Shown here: one piece after another, positions 37,583 through 46,384 of the stretch | Layout: each line of letters starts with the position of its first letter | Numbering within the stretch: the first letter of the stretch is position 1 | NCBI GenBank assembly: GCA_944322745.1 | Contig: CALUPV010000003.1 | Coordinates: 124,001-188,000 of the forward strand | Source: Candidatus Gastranaerophilales bacterium | Lineage (GTDB): Bacteria > Cyanobacteriota > Vampirovibrionia > Gastranaerophilales > Gastranaerophilaceae | Direction: 5' to 3' | Length of the DNA stretch: 64,000 nt | Notes under the pieces: generated by a model | Told to the model about the DNA's origin: nothing | The model's input: only the letters and a program-made list of their open reading frames with translations | The model's database searches: none | Made by a program: the position numbers and the translations under genes

Positions 37583-38644
37583 ATGATGGCTCAAGTTGAA
37601 TTAAAAAATGTTACTAAAATATATGATAAAAATAAAATCATCGACAATGTTAATTTAACTGTAAAGGATAAAGAATTTTTAGTTTTAGTTGGCTCTTCCG
37701 GCTGCGGGAAATCTACTTTATTAAGAATGATAGCCGGTCTTGAAGATATTACACAAGGTCAAATTTATATTGACGATAAATGCGTAAATAATGTTCATCC
37801 TAAAGAAAGAGATATTGCTTTTGTTTTCCAAAATTATGCACTTTATCCGCATATGAGTGTATATGAAAATATGGCATTTCCTTTAAAAATGAGAAAAATG
37901 TCTAAAAAAGATATTGATATAAAAGTAAAAGAGGCTGCAGAAATATTGGATTTAACAGCACTCTTGCAAAGAAAACCAAGACAATTATCCGGTGGTCAAA
38001 GACAAAGAGTAGCATTGGGTAGAGCAATAGTTCGTAATCCTAAAGTATTCTTGATGGATGAGCCTTTGTCAAACTTAGATGCAAAATTAAGAGTTCAAAT
38101 GAGGGCTGAAATAAAAAAACTGCATAAGAAGCTTCAAACAACTTTTATATATGTTACTCACGATCAAACAGAAGCTCTAACTATGGGCGATAGAATTGCA
38201 GTTATAGATAAAGGCATAATTCAACAAATAGGTACTCCTCTTGAAGTCTATAATAACCCAGTTAATAAATTCGTTGGAGGATTTTTAGGGTCTCCATCTA
38301 TGAACTTTATTCCTTCTGAAATTGTAAACGGAAGTATCAAGATTAATAATTCAAGTTTTTATTTAACTGAAGAACAAAAAAATAAACTTTTAGGCAAAAA
38401 ACAAGTGCTTGTTGCTATACGTCCTGAAAGTTTTAATTCGTTAAATTCTAATTTTTCATTTGAAGTGAATGTTGATATATCTGAAATATTAGGTAATGAA
38501 CAAATTGTATATTTTAAAACAAATGAAATATTAAGTTCAGCAATTTTACCAACTAATGTTGATACTTCAAAACCTGTTAAATTATCAATTAATACAAATG
38601 ATTTATTATTCTTTGATGTTGAAAACGAAACAAGAATATATTAA
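37583..38644 (+). CDS. ABC transporter ATPase, MalK/UgpC type
   Basis: 353 residues. Walker [12 protein letters not shown]-loop [10 protein letters not shown], signature [14 protein letters not shown], Walker [13 protein letters not shown] and switch His ([10 protein letters not shown]) are intact; a C-terminal OB/TOBE domain (about 240-350) is typical of sugar-importing CUT1 ATPases. No permease or binding protein is adjacent, so it is likely a shared ATPase serving transporters encoded elsewhere. Two adjacent ATGs (37583, 37586) are possible; AGG lies 5 nt before the first. Confidence 0.9.
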   Translation: MMAQVELKNVTKIYDKNKIIDNVNLTVKDKEFLVLVGSSGCGKSTLLRMIAGLEDITQGQIYIDDKCVNNVHPKERDIAFVFQNYALYPHMSVYENMAFPLKMRKMSKKDIDIKVKEAAEILDLTALLQRKPRQLSGGQRQRVALGRAIVRNPKVFLMDEPLSNLDAKLRVQMRAEIKKLHKKLQTTFIYVTHDQTEALTMGDRIAVIDKGIIQQIGTPLEVYNNPVNKFVGGFLGSPSMNFIPSEIVNGSIKINNSSFYLTEEQKNKLLGKKQVLVAIRPESFNSLNSNFSFEVNVDISEILGNEQIVYFKTNEILSSAILPTNVDTSKPVKLSINTNDLLFFDVENETRIY

Positions 38645-38648
38645 TAAA

Positions 38649-38825
38649 TTATTCTTTTATAACAATTAAATTATTTGCAATTTTCATTTTGCAAGTGGGG
38701 AGAACAACATCTTGAAGCCCGTTTGCAATACTTATTACGCTGCCTGCTTCTAATATTACATCTTCACCTTTATATGTAAAAGTATAATCTGTTTGTCTAT
38801 CTGATCTGATAGTGATTTGACTCAT
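38649..38825 (-). CDS. small protein of unknown function
   Basis: 58 residues from the ATG at 38825, which has AAGGAG about 6 nt upstream; longer readings lack one. The sequence (SQITIRSDRQTDYTF, then EDVILEAGSVISI) suggests an all-beta fold with no membrane segment. It lies 10 bases after recR and is likely co-transcribed with ybaB-recR. Family not recognised. Confidence 0.6.
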   Translation of the reverse strand: MSQITIRSDRQTDYTFTYKGEDVILEAGSVISIANGLQDVVLPTCKMKIANNLIVIKE

Positions 38826-38835
38826 GTTTTTCTCC

Positions 38836-39435
38836 TTAATTAATAGTTCTTCTTCCTTCAATAGCTTTTGCTAAAGTGATTTCATCCGCATATTCCAAAT
38901 CTGAACCTATAGGCAAGCCAAAAGCTATTCGTGAAATCTTTATATTAAACGGTTTTAGTAATTTTGTGATGTACATACTTGTAGCTTCTCCTTCAACAGA
39001 AGGACTTAATGCTAATATTACTTCATTTACGTTTGTGTCTGTTACCCTTGTTAAGAGTTCTTTTATTCTTATATCTTCAACACCTATTCCGTCAAGAGGT
39101 GATAGTGTTCCTTGAAGTACATGATATAAGCCTTTATATTCTCTTGTTTTTTCAATAGCAATTAAATCTTTGGTTTCAGCAACAACACAAATTACTGATT
39201 TATCACGCCTGTCATCACTGCATATTTCACAAGGATTTGAAGCTGACATATTAAAGCAGATACTACAATAATGAATATTCTCTTTTGCTTCAACTAATAC
39301 CTGTGAAAACCTCTGCACCTCAGATAAAGGCATCTTTAATAAATGAAAAGCCATCCTCTGAGCTGATTTTGGTCCGATGCCCGGAAACTTTTGAAAAAAT
39401 TCAATAAGTTGTGCTAATGGTTTTGTATATTCCAT
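38836..39435 (-). CDS. recR: recombination protein RecR
   Basis: 199 residues, standard length. Helix-hairpin-helix FPGIGPKSAQRMAFHLL, Cys4 zinc site CSICFNM...CEIC, Toprim domain (ICVVAETKDLIAIE, LSPSVEGEATSMYI) and C-terminal RIAFGLPIGSDLEYAD are all present. It works with RecO (encoded at 6656) to load RecA. Two bases separate it from ybaB upstream, the classic ybaB-recR pairing. Confidence 0.97.
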   Translation of the reverse strand: MEYTKPLAQLIEFFQKFPGIGPKSAQRMAFHLLKMPLSEVQRFSQVLVEAKENIHYCSICFNMSASNPCEICSDDRRDKSVICVVAETKDLIAIEKTREYKGLYHVLQGTLSPLDGIGVEDIRIKELLTRVTDTNVNEVILALSPSVEGEATSMYITKLLKPFNIKISRIAFGLPIGSDLEYADEITLAKAIEGRRTIN

Positions 39436-39437
39436 GT

Positions 39438-39776
39438 TTAAAATAATCCGGGAATGTTGATACCGGCAGGAACAATGCCTTTCATCTTATCTTGCATTTT
39501 TTTCTGCGCATCTGCTGTAGCTTGATTCATAGCTGTTGTAATTAAGTCTTCAAGCATTTCAACAGATTCATCATCTACAGATTCGGGATTTTCCGCATTA
39601 ATTGCTTGTTTTGTTAATTTTATTGATTTAAATTTACCATGACCGTCACAAATAACGGTAACTGCACCATTAGCTGCTTCTGCTTTTATTTCCGTTTCCG
39701 CTAAATCTTTTTGAGCATCTTGTAATCTTTTTTGCACTTGTTGCGCTTGTTTCATCATATTTGCTAAATTCATCAT
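39438..39776 (-). CDS. ybaB: YbaB/EbfC nucleoid-associated protein
   Basis: 112 residues from the ATG at 39776 (GGAG 6 nt upstream; an identical ATG follows at 39773). Core motif NLANMMKQAQQVQKRLQDAQKDLAE, then GAVTVICDGHGKFKSIKL and a C-terminal amphipathic helix. A small DNA-binding dimer thought to act in nucleoid organisation or with RecR. Chosen over the longer reading, whose first 15 residues lack the family pattern. Confidence 0.93.
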   Translation of the reverse strand: MMNLANMMKQAQQVQKRLQDAQKDLAETEIKAEAANGAVTVICDGHGKFKSIKLTKQAINAENPESVDDESVEMLEDLITTAMNQATADAQKKMQDKMKGIVPAGINIPGLF

Positions 39777-39842
39777 TTTAAACTCCGTATAACATAATCC
39801 CGTGCAAATATTATAAGACAAGCATTTATTCTTAGCAAGTAA

Positions 39843-40007
39843 TTATTCCATTAATTCAGATAATCTCATTTCTCTTTTTCTTTTTGGTTTTGTTTTAGTT
39901 GTTGAAGATTTATCTTTTATATGTTCAAAACCGCATAATCCTACAAGCATTTTCTCGTTAGTATCAAACATAAAAATTTCTTTTACAAAATTTACTATTT
40001 CGTTCAT
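39843..40007 (-). CDS. small basic-tailed protein of unknown function
   Basis: 54 residues from the ATG at 40007, preceded by AAAGGAAT. An N-terminal half with hydrophobic/acidic pattern (NEIVNFVKEIFMFDTNEKMLVGLCGF) is followed by a Lys/Arg/Thr-rich tail. No family recognised. It lies 66 bases upstream of ybaB on the same strand and may be its first operon partner. Confidence 0.55.
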   Translation of the reverse strand: MNEIVNFVKEIFMFDTNEKMLVGLCGFEHIKDKSSTTKTKPKRKREMRLSELME

Positions 40008-40089
40008 ATTATTCCTTTGCCTCTCACTTGTTCTATATTTATATATAACTACTCTACAATTATTAAAGTTCATTTTTAACCTCCAATTA

Positions 40090-40098
40090 TGCTATATT
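40090..40098 (+). promoter_or_regulatory. extended -10 box before the HEAT-like gene
   Basis: TGCTATATT (40090-40098) is an extended -10 element ending 7 nt before the ATG at 40106. There is no good -35 and no Shine-Dalgarno, consistent with a leaderless transcript. Confidence 0.4.
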
Positions 40099-40105
40099 TA
40101 TTTTT

Positions 40106-40819
40106 ATGGAGAATTATTTAGAAATTAATTATGATAAGAATTTAAAAATGTTACTTCAGGCATTTTCTTATTGTGAAGCTAATTTTAATCATGAAGAAAT
40201 AATTAATGAACTTTGGGGTAGTGATGATTTAAAAAAACAACTATGTCTTATTGAATTAAAAACAATAAAGTCTCAATCAGAAGCGGATATTTTGGTTTCT
40301 AACTTGATTAACCAATCAGGACCAATAAGAGAAACAGCTTCTTTTAAAATCCTTGAGTTTATTAAGGATGAAAAATACAGACATTTATTTCAAAAGCAAG
40401 AGATTTCAGATATTTTTGTAAAAGCAATAACAGATATAAATCCATCAGTATCCCGTAATGTTGTTGAAATCATTACTTATATTGATAATTATGAATATTT
40501 ATATAATTCAATCTTAATTGAGATTAAAACTACTCTCTCTAAGTATGATGATATGAAACAAGAACGATCTTATGTGACAAATAAGAAAAACTTTAACTTA
40601 TATTGGAATCTTGAAGCCATAGTTAATATTTCTTCTAAAATTAAACCTTGTAATGATTTAATTGAAATATTAAAAATAACAGTACAATCTAATGATTATA
40701 CAATACGAGAGAAAACAGCTAAAGTTGCAAATGTATTATCCTCTCGCGATATTAGTTTTGTTAATATACTTGATAGTTTAAAAGATGATGAAAATATATA
40801 TGTACTTAAATATGTGTGA
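40106..40819 (+). CDS. HEAT-like helical repeat protein, unknown function
   Basis: 237 residues, all-helical in appearance, with repeated patterns such as LVSNLINQSGPIRETASFKILEFI and VKAITDINPSVSRNVVEIITYI, spaced as in HEAT repeats. No membrane segment or catalytic motif. Probably a protein-binding scaffold. It has no Shine-Dalgarno; a TATATT box lies 7 nt upstream of the ATG. An ABC exporter gene starts 50 bases downstream from its own promoter. Ends with TGA. Confidence 0.7.
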   Translation: MENYLEINYDKNLKMLLQAFSYCEANFNHEEIINELWGSDDLKKQLCLIELKTIKSQSEADILVSNLINQSGPIRETASFKILEFIKDEKYRHLFQKQEISDIFVKAITDINPSVSRNVVEIITYIDNYEYLYNSILIEIKTTLSKYDDMKQERSYVTNKKNFNLYWNLEAIVNISSKIKPCNDLIEILKITVQSNDYTIREKTAKVANVLSSRDISFVNILDSLKDDENIYVLKYV

Positions 40820-40833
40820 GTACATAAAACTTA

Positions 40834-40842
40834 TGTTATAAT
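40834..40842 (+). promoter_or_regulatory. extended -10 box for the ABC exporter
   Basis: TGTTATAAT is a perfect extended -10 element. The predicted start near 40849 leaves a 21-nt leader containing GAGG before the ATG at 40870. Confidence 0.5.
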
Positions 40843-40869
40843 TTTCTTGTATTTTATGAGGATTTTTCT

Positions 40870-42690
40870 ATGTTTGTTGCTCAGTTTATAAAGTTCTTAC
40901 ACTATTTTGGCAAAGATTACCAATTAAAATTAATCTATATGTTATTTTTATCTTTTATGATAAATCTTTTAGAATTTCTAAGTATAGTTCTTGTCTTTCC
41001 ATTTATTATGATAATGGTTAATCCGGGAAGAGTTGTAAATAATCCGATTGCATTATTCGTTGAAGAACATTTTCATGTACATGGCATAAATAATATGATT
41101 ATATTTATAGGTTCTTTGATTGCGGGTGCAATTATAATAAAAAATATATATAGTATATTAATTCAATATTGGCAAAGTAAAATGATTAGCCAATGGGGTT
41201 TGGATGTTAAAGAGAAAATGTTGGAATATTTTCTTTATGCCCCTTATGAAGCTGATTTGCAACGTGGTAATAATAATGTTATGAATAAAATTACCGAGAA
41301 TGTTGATGATGTAATGCAATATTTTGTTTCTAAAGTTATTTCATTTATATCTAACAGTTTTGTTATTTTATTTGTATTTATTGTTTTAATGTTTATGTTG
41401 CCTTTATATACATTGTTAGCTGTATTCTTTTTTGCTGTTACAGGGTCATTGCAGGCTGGATTTTTTAAGCAATGGGGTAATAAACTTTCTATAAAAAAAC
41501 AGAATCTTACAAGTGGTCCGTATAACTCGGTAATTAACAGTTTGACTTGTATTAAAGATATAAAGATTAATGGATGCCAAAAATATTTTTATGATATGTA
41601 CGACGATATTTCTGAAAAAGTAATTCCTTTTAATGAAAAAATAAATCTGATTCCGGTGATTCCTCAGTATATTATAGAAATAATTTTTATATTTACAATG
41701 ACTATATTGTGTTTGGGAATTCTTGCTCAGTATGGAGAAAATCCTACTAACATTCTTGTTACTTTTGGTGTAGTTGCTATTGCAATATATAGGGTGGTTC
41801 CTCAAGTTTATAAGAATCAGGTTTACCTAAACTATATAAATCTCACAAAGATAAAAGTTGATGATTTGTTCAAACTATATGAGCAATATTCTTTATATGA
41901 ATATTCTAAAAATAAAGATACAAAAGAGAAAATGTCTTTTGAAGAAAAAATCTTAGTTAAACAAATGAGCTATTCATATGATAAAAAAGAAAATGTATTA
42001 GAGAATGTTAATTTAAGTATAAAAAAAGGTGAGTTTATAGGAATAGTTGGTTTATCGGGTGCTGGAAAAAGTACATTTGTAGATTGTTTATTGGGGCTAC
42101 TTGATTATAAAGGTAGTATATCTGTTGACAATGAAATTTTAAATTATGAAAATTTCCAGAAATTCAGAAATATAATAGGTTATGTTCCTCAGAAAATATG
42201 TACTGTTGAAGGTGATATATATGCGAATGTAGCTTGGGGTATAGAGAGAAAAGATATTGATAAAGAAAAAGTAGATAAAGTTTTAAAAGAAGCACAATTA
42301 TATGATCAATTAAAACAAACAGAAAATGGTTTGGAGATAGAGCTAAAGCAAGATGGTACAGGATTATCCGGCGGGCAGATGCAAAGGATAGGTATTGCCA
42401 GAGCTCTTTATAGAGATCCTGAGATTATAATCTTAGATGAAGCAACAGCTAATCTGGATGTTAAAATAGAAAATAAGCTGACTGATATTTTAGCAAATTT
42501 GAAAGGGGAAAAGACAATTATCGCTATTGCACATAGATTAAGTACTCTTGTTAATTGCGACCGAATAGCTTATATCAAAGATGGTACAATTGTTGATGTG
42601 GGTACATTCCAAGAACTTTCATCTAAATATCCTGACTTTGAAGAGATTGTTAAATTATCCAGAATAAAACTTGATGAAGAAGATGAATAA
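40870..42690 (+). CDS. ABC exporter, fused permease and ATPase
   Basis: 606 residues. Six transmembrane helices in the first 330 residues, then an ATPase with Walker A GLSGAGKST, signature LSGGQMQRIGIARAL, Walker B IIILDEATANLD and the switch His (IAIAHRLSTL). This is a type IV (MsbA/PglK-like) half-transporter that works as a dimer, probably flipping a lipid-linked sugar, lipid or peptide. The KEFIGIVG...YVPQKI style is similar to polysaccharide/lipid-linked oligosaccharide flippases, but substrate is not certain. Confidence 0.85.
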   Translation: MFVAQFIKFLHYFGKDYQLKLIYMLFLSFMINLLEFLSIVLVFPFIMIMVNPGRVVNNPIALFVEEHFHVHGINNMIIFIGSLIAGAIIIKNIYSILIQYWQSKMISQWGLDVKEKMLEYFLYAPYEADLQRGNNNVMNKITENVDDVMQYFVSKVISFISNSFVILFVFIVLMFMLPLYTLLAVFFFAVTGSLQAGFFKQWGNKLSIKKQNLTSGPYNSVINSLTCIKDIKINGCQKYFYDMYDDISEKVIPFNEKINLIPVIPQYIIEIIFIFTMTILCLGILAQYGENPTNILVTFGVVAIAIYRVVPQVYKNQVYLNYINLTKIKVDDLFKLYEQYSLYEYSKNKDTKEKMSFEEKILVKQMSYSYDKKENVLENVNLSIKKGEFIGIVGLSGAGKSTFVDCLLGLLDYKGSISVDNEILNYENFQKFRNIIGYVPQKICTVEGDIYANVAWGIERKDIDKEKVDKVLKEAQLYDQLKQTENGLEIELKQDGTGLSGGQMQRIGIARALYRDPEIIILDEATANLDVKIENKLTDILANLKGEKTIIAIAHRLSTLVNCDRIAYIKDGTIVDVGTFQELSSKYPDFEEIVKLSRIKLDEEDE

Positions 42691-42724
42691 AATAATCCCC
42701 CCTAGATTTTTTGGGGGGATTATT
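42691..42724. terminator. bidirectional rho-independent terminator
   Basis: AATAATCCCCCC (42691-42702) pairs perfectly with GGGGGGATTATT (42713-42724) around a 10-base loop, with T-rich runs on both strands. It separates the convergent ABC exporter and rqcP; the rqcP stop codon lies inside the right arm. Confidence 0.9.
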
Positions 42725-42965
42725 TTATTTCTTCATATAAAGTATTAGCTTCTTGTACAGATACATTATTGATTGGTATTTTAATTATTCGTACTTTAAT
42801 TTCTTTATCTGCTTGTACAATTGTAATTATATCTCCTTCTTTTAATTGTTTTGCCGGCTTCGCAATTATACCGTTAACGTATATACGGCCTTGTTCTGAA
42901 ACCTTATTTGCGATAGTTCTTCTTTTTATTAATCGTGATACTTTTAAAAATTTATCTAATCTCAT
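42720..42965 (-). CDS. rqcP: RqcP/YabO-like S4-domain RNA-binding protein
   Basis: 81 residues, nearly all one S4 domain: MRLDKFLKVSRLIKRRTIANKVSEQG, then IYVNG and KQLKEGDIITI. This matches the RqcP (YabO) family, which binds stalled 50S subunits with peptidyl-tRNA in ribosome-associated quality control (alanine tailing with RqcH). Hsp15 is the related alternative. No Shine-Dalgarno precedes the ATG; an extended -10 box lies exactly 6 nt upstream. Confidence 0.85.
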   Translation of the reverse strand: MRLDKFLKVSRLIKRRTIANKVSEQGRIYVNGIIAKPAKQLKEGDIITIVQADKEIKVRIIKIPINNVSVQEANTLYEEIK

Positions 42966-42971
42966 ATGGAT

Positions 42972-42980
42972 ATTATAACA
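42972..42980 (-). promoter_or_regulatory. extended -10 box for rqcP (leaderless geometry)
   Basis: On the minus strand TGTTATAAT ends 6 nt before the rqcP ATG (42965), so transcription should begin at the start codon. No -35 is needed for an extended -10, and none is evident. Confidence 0.5.
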
Positions 42981-42990
42981 GAAATAATAA

Positions 42991-43015
42991 AAACGCCTCT
43001 ATATAAGAGGCGTTT
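42991..43015 (-). terminator. terminator of the prepilin/tail-fibre gene
   Basis: Perfect 10-bp inverted repeat (AAACGCCTCT / AGAGGCGTTT) with a 5-base loop; on the minus strand it is followed by a T-rich run. It lies 15 bases after the stop of the gene at 43030. Confidence 0.85.
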
Positions 43016-43029
43016 TCTATTTGAATTAT

Positions 43030-45345
43030 TTATTTGCTACTTTTTTCAAGTTTTTCGAGTCGTTTTTCGAATGCTTTATTTTGTTCAAGCAGCATTTTAT
43101 TTTGGGTTTCAAGTTCTGTAATACGTTTATCTAAGCCAGATATTTTTGCTGTTAAATCTTGTAATTTAGAACAAAGTTCTTTGATAGAATTAACCATAGC
43201 ATAGAAAATTTCTTCTGTTTTTATTCTTAAGAAACCATCATTGCCTTCAATTACAGAATTTGGGAATACCTTTTGTAATTGTTGAGCTATAACACCTACA
43301 TGAGGAGTATTATTTTTATCATCTTTATATGTATAGTTTTTAACTTCTAAAGCATTTATCTCTTTTAGTCCTGCAGTACTATCACTTAATATATTCTTTT
43401 TGCGTTCGTCAGACATCGTTGCTTGTAAGTTTCTTATTTCTTCTTTTAATTGTTCAATTTCTTCTTTAACTCTTAAACCGTTAATAGATACTTCATTATC
43501 ATCTATGTACATTTGACCAAATTTAATAAAATTACCGTTGCCGGTTGATTCTAATGTGATTTTTCCTGGTGTTGTTAGTTGTAAACCACCTTGCAAATCA
43601 AACCATAAACTCCCTGGTATTGAACTCGAACTTACAAAGTTGATAAAAGCATTATCTTTTGTGATATTTATAAATGATTCTGTATTATTACCAAAATGGA
43701 ATTTTAACCCATCGCTTTCTGTAAGTTGAAGATAAGGTACAGTGTGTGCATTACCGATTTCCAACCTATCATTAAGAAGCATTGTATATTTAGTTTCAGT
43801 TGGATTATCTGTAGATGCAGGAGTTGTTGAATTAAGTCTTACTGTACCGTAATCAATAGTTCCGTCTGCTTTCATTGCTGGTGGAAAATCAAATCTTAAA
43901 ATGTTATTGAAAGTAATATCAGCCCATTTATCAGTTGTACTGGCATGATATTTGTCATATGCGTTTATACGAGCTTCTTTGTCTTGAGCATTTGTTCCGA
44001 GACCTCCAAATACTAATGAAACTGAAGAATAATCGCTGCCTCCGCCTGTGTCTCTAAGATTAAATTCAGCGGTGCCAATTACAGCTTGTCCTGCAATTGG
44101 ACTATATCCGTTATAGCTATTATCTGCACCATAGTATGAATTGAATCTGAAAGCAGGTCTTGCACCATTGAATGGTCTAAATTCAACCATTCTGGAATTA
44201 ACAATAAATTCTTTATGTGCAGTTGGTGTTGAATAACTTCCTCCGCTTCCAAGTACAAGTGTGCTATGACCACTAATAAGTGGTGTTTCATCATCTTCTG
44301 TTGCGGTACCAATGAATATACCATAGTTTTCTTCAGTGCTTACGCTTGAAGCACCAACTGTAGTATTTGTCGTTCTGACATTGTTGCCTATACAGATATT
44401 TCCTGTACCTGATTCAACATATCTGCAAGATTTGTCACCTATAACAGTATTGTTGCTACCACTTGTAAGGTTTCCTAAAGCAAGACGACCTATTGCGGTA
44501 TTACCATCACCAGATTCATTTCTTTTTAAGGATTGAGAACCAAGAGATGTATTAAAGCGTCCTGTTGCTCTTTGCTGTTGAGATAAAGCACCAATTGCTG
44601 TATTTTCATAAAATGCATCATCAACAGAGCTTTCTAGTCTCCCCATTTCAAATAGTGCACCGTAACCAATAGCTGTATTATATGAACCACTACTGTTATA
44701 TGATAATGCTTTTTTACCGATAGCAGTGTTTCTGAAACCTTCATCAGTTCTTAATAACGCGAAATGGCCAATTGCAGTATTCTCTCCTACATTATCAGAA
44801 CCCAGATTTTGAAGAGTTCCCATCCCAAGAGCTATATTGCCAGGGTCTAATGTAAGACGGCCGCCGTACTTAATGTCTGCTGTTGTTGCAGTTTCATCAT
44901 TCTTCATTGTGAAAAATGAAATGTGTGAATTCATAAAGTTTGAATTATCATTTTGAATGGTTTTCTTTAAAATAATAAATTTGTCACCAAAGTTACTATA
45001 TTTTAAATCTCCTGTATTGATAACTCCAATATCCGCTCTTTTTGTTCCTGTATTTGCTGTATCGGTGATATCATCAACTGAATCATCAACAACAGTGGCA
45101 TCTTGCATTATATCTGCAATACCTTCTTCTGCTTTTGGAGTACTTGATAAACCCAAAATGGCACTTTGGTTACTTCCTGTTCCAAAATATGCATTATTGC
45201 CTTCATTTGTCCAACGCCAAATAGCTTCTCTATCTGCTCCTGCTTTTCTTGTGATTGTCGGAATTGCTGCTGATAGAACAATACTAATAATCAACAAAGA
45301 AATTAATAATTCAGCAAGAGAAAATCCTTTTAACTTTCTATTCAT
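43030..45345 (-). CDS. prepilin-anchored adhesin with head repeats and S74 chaperone
   Basis: 771 residues from the ATG at 45345; the longer start at 45375 would only extend the leader. The N-terminus MNRKLKG|FSLAELLISLL is a class III/IV prepilin leader with the Gly-Phe cleavage site and Glu5, followed by a hydrophobic helix to about residue 30. Residues about 180-320 hold at least seven YadA-head-like repeats of the form NTAIG-x-x-AL. A long beta-rich region follows, then a short coiled coil and, from about 645, SDERKKN...HVGVIAQQLQKVFP, the intramolecular chaperone domain of endosialidase and tail spikes (S74; Ser645 and Lys650 match the self-cleaving pair). A heptad-rich tail (about 735-771) ends it. 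It is probably a trimeric surface fibre inserted through the pilus or type II secretion apparatus. Confidence 0.85.
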   Translation of the reverse strand: MNRKLKGFSLAELLISLLIISIVLSAAIPTITRKAGADREAIWRWTNEGNNAYFGTGSNQSAILGLSSTPKAEEGIADIMQDATVVDDSVDDITDTANTGTKRADIGVINTGDLKYSNFGDKFIILKKTIQNDNSNFMNSHISFFTMKNDETATTADIKYGGRLTLDPGNIALGMGTLQNLGSDNVGENTAIGHFALLRTDEGFRNTAIGKKALSYNSSGSYNTAIGYGALFEMGRLESSVDDAFYENTAIGALSQQQRATGRFNTSLGSQSLKRNESGDGNTAIGRLALGNLTSGSNNTVIGDKSCRYVESGTGNICIGNNVRTTNTTVGASSVSTEENYGIFIGTATEDDETPLISGHSTLVLGSGGSYSTPTAHKEFIVNSRMVEFRPFNGARPAFRFNSYYGADNSYNGYSPIAGQAVIGTAEFNLRDTGGGSDYSSVSLVFGGLGTNAQDKEARINAYDKYHASTTDKWADITFNNILRFDFPPAMKADGTIDYGTVRLNSTTPASTDNPTETKYTMLLNDRLEIGNAHTVPYLQLTESDGLKFHFGNNTESFINITKDNAFINFVSSSSIPGSLWFDLQGGLQLTTPGKITLESTGNGNFIKFGQMYIDDNEVSINGLRVKEEIEQLKEEIRNLQATMSDERKKNILSDSTAGLKEINALEVKNYTYKDDKNNTPHVGVIAQQLQKVFPNSVIEGNDGFLRIKTEEIFYAMVNSIKELCSKLQDLTAKISGLDKRITELETQNKMLLEQNKAFEKRLEKLEKSSK

Positions 45346-45676
45346 TGCTTCTTTCTTTCCATTTTCTATAATCAAATCTTATATCTTCTATTTTAATTCC
45401 CATTTTTTCTGATTTTTCATTCATATATTGTAAGATTTTTGTTTTGTTAAAAAATAGTTCATTTGATATGAATGAGTCAGCACAAAGAATTGTTAATTGG
45501 TTATCGGCAGAAAATTCATAAACTTTAGTGTATTTAGAAATTTTATTGCCGACAATTTCTTCCCAAAACTTATTTATTTCATTAATCCCTTGATTCTCAT
45601 TCGGATTATAATTAAAATCCAAAGATTTTATTATGTCTTCTATAAGTTCAAAGTTAGAATTGTTTATTCTTTTCAT
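45338..45676 (-). CDS. dciA: DUF721/DciA-like replicative helicase loader
   Basis: 112 residues. The centre carries NKFWEEIVGNKISKYTKVYEFSADNQLTI, the W-x-x-I-V-G pattern and beta strand typical of DUF721/DciA proteins; DciA helps load DnaB where DnaC/DnaI is lacking, which fits the dnaB gene at 25494 with no DnaC nearby. Its stop overlaps the start of the tail-fibre gene by 8 bases. No Shine-Dalgarno, but TATAAT ends 6 nt before the ATG. Confidence 0.7.
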   Translation of the reverse strand: MKRINNSNFELIEDIIKSLDFNYNPNENQGINEINKFWEEIVGNKISKYTKVYEFSADNQLTILCADSFISNELFFNKTKILQYMNEKSEKMGIKIEDIRFDYRKWKERSNE

Positions 45677-45682
45677 TTCTTA

Positions 45683-45688
45683 ATTATA
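45683..45688 (-). promoter_or_regulatory. -10 box for dciA (leaderless geometry)
   Basis: On the minus strand a perfect TATAAT (45688-45683) is followed by 6 bases and the dciA ATG at 45676. The surroundings are very AT-rich, so chance occurrence is possible. Confidence 0.4.
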
Positions 45689-45724
45689 TATTTTTTTTTA
45701 AAACATTCAAAGAAGTTAATGATT

Positions 45725-46384
45725 CTAAACTTCTAAAATTTTTTTAACTTCAGATATAATTTTTTTATGAATTTCTTTTTCATTTAAAGTACCATCAATT
45801 GAAATAAAACCATATTCTTTTATCATTTTCTTGTATTCTTCTAAACATTTTCCTTGATATATCTGAAAACTTTTATAAAAATCGCTGCTTAAACCAATGT
45901 CTCTACCTGATTCCCAATAATCTAAACCAGTTGTTCCAATAATTCTTTTTAATAAGATTTCAACAGGTACATCCAGATAAAACACCATATCGGGTTCCGG
46001 AGCATAATCATATAAGTTTTTCAACCATTCTATATTATGTCCTCTTACAACATCTCTTACGTATGCAGTATAAATATATCTGTCTAAAATAACTACAAAA
46101 CCTGCTTTTAATGCCGGAATTATTACTTGCTCTAATCTATCTGCAAAATCAGCAGCATAAAGTAAACTAAATGTAGTTGCATTGAGAAGGTTTCTGTCTT
46201 TTGCATCATTTATAGCATCTGCAATGAATTTTGATGTTTTCCATTCACTTACCATAACACCATATGATTGATCTTCAATCCAGCGTTTTAGCCGTTCAAT
46301 TTGTGTTGATTTACCGGAACCGTCTGTACCTTCTATTACTATTAATAATCCTTCATAGCCGTGTTTCGATTTATATTGCGTCAT
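45725..46384 (-). CDS. thymidylate-kinase-like protein, copy B
   Basis: 219 residues. P-loop EGTDGSGKSTQ, LEQVIIPALKAGFVVILDRY, then a lid-like region: the Tmk fold. The canonical dTMP-binding stretch DR-x-x-x-S-x-x-AYQ reads DRYIYTAYVRDVVRG here, so the Ser and Gln are missing. It may phosphorylate a different nucleotide or another substrate. It directly follows copy A (stop TAA and ATG are adjacent). The two share FADRLEQVIIPALKAGF and clearly arose by duplication. Confidence 0.8.
   Translation of the reverse strand: MTQYKSKHGYEGLLIVIEGTDGSGKSTQIERLKRWIEDQSYGVMVSEWKTSKFIADAINDAKDRNLLNATTFSLLYAADFADRLEQVIIPALKAGFVVILDRYIYTAYVRDVVRGHNIEWLKNLYDYAPEPDMVFYLDVPVEILLKRIIGTTGLDYWESGRDIGLSSDFYKSFQIYQGKCLEEYKKMIKEYGFISIDGTLNEKEIHKKIISEVKKILEV

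Noticed and set aside
43030-45345. Prophage, on the basis of the tail-fibre (S74) domain
   Set aside because: No capsid, terminase, portal, integrase or lysis genes flank it; the prepilin leader and DciA/Tmk-like neighbours are chromosomal.
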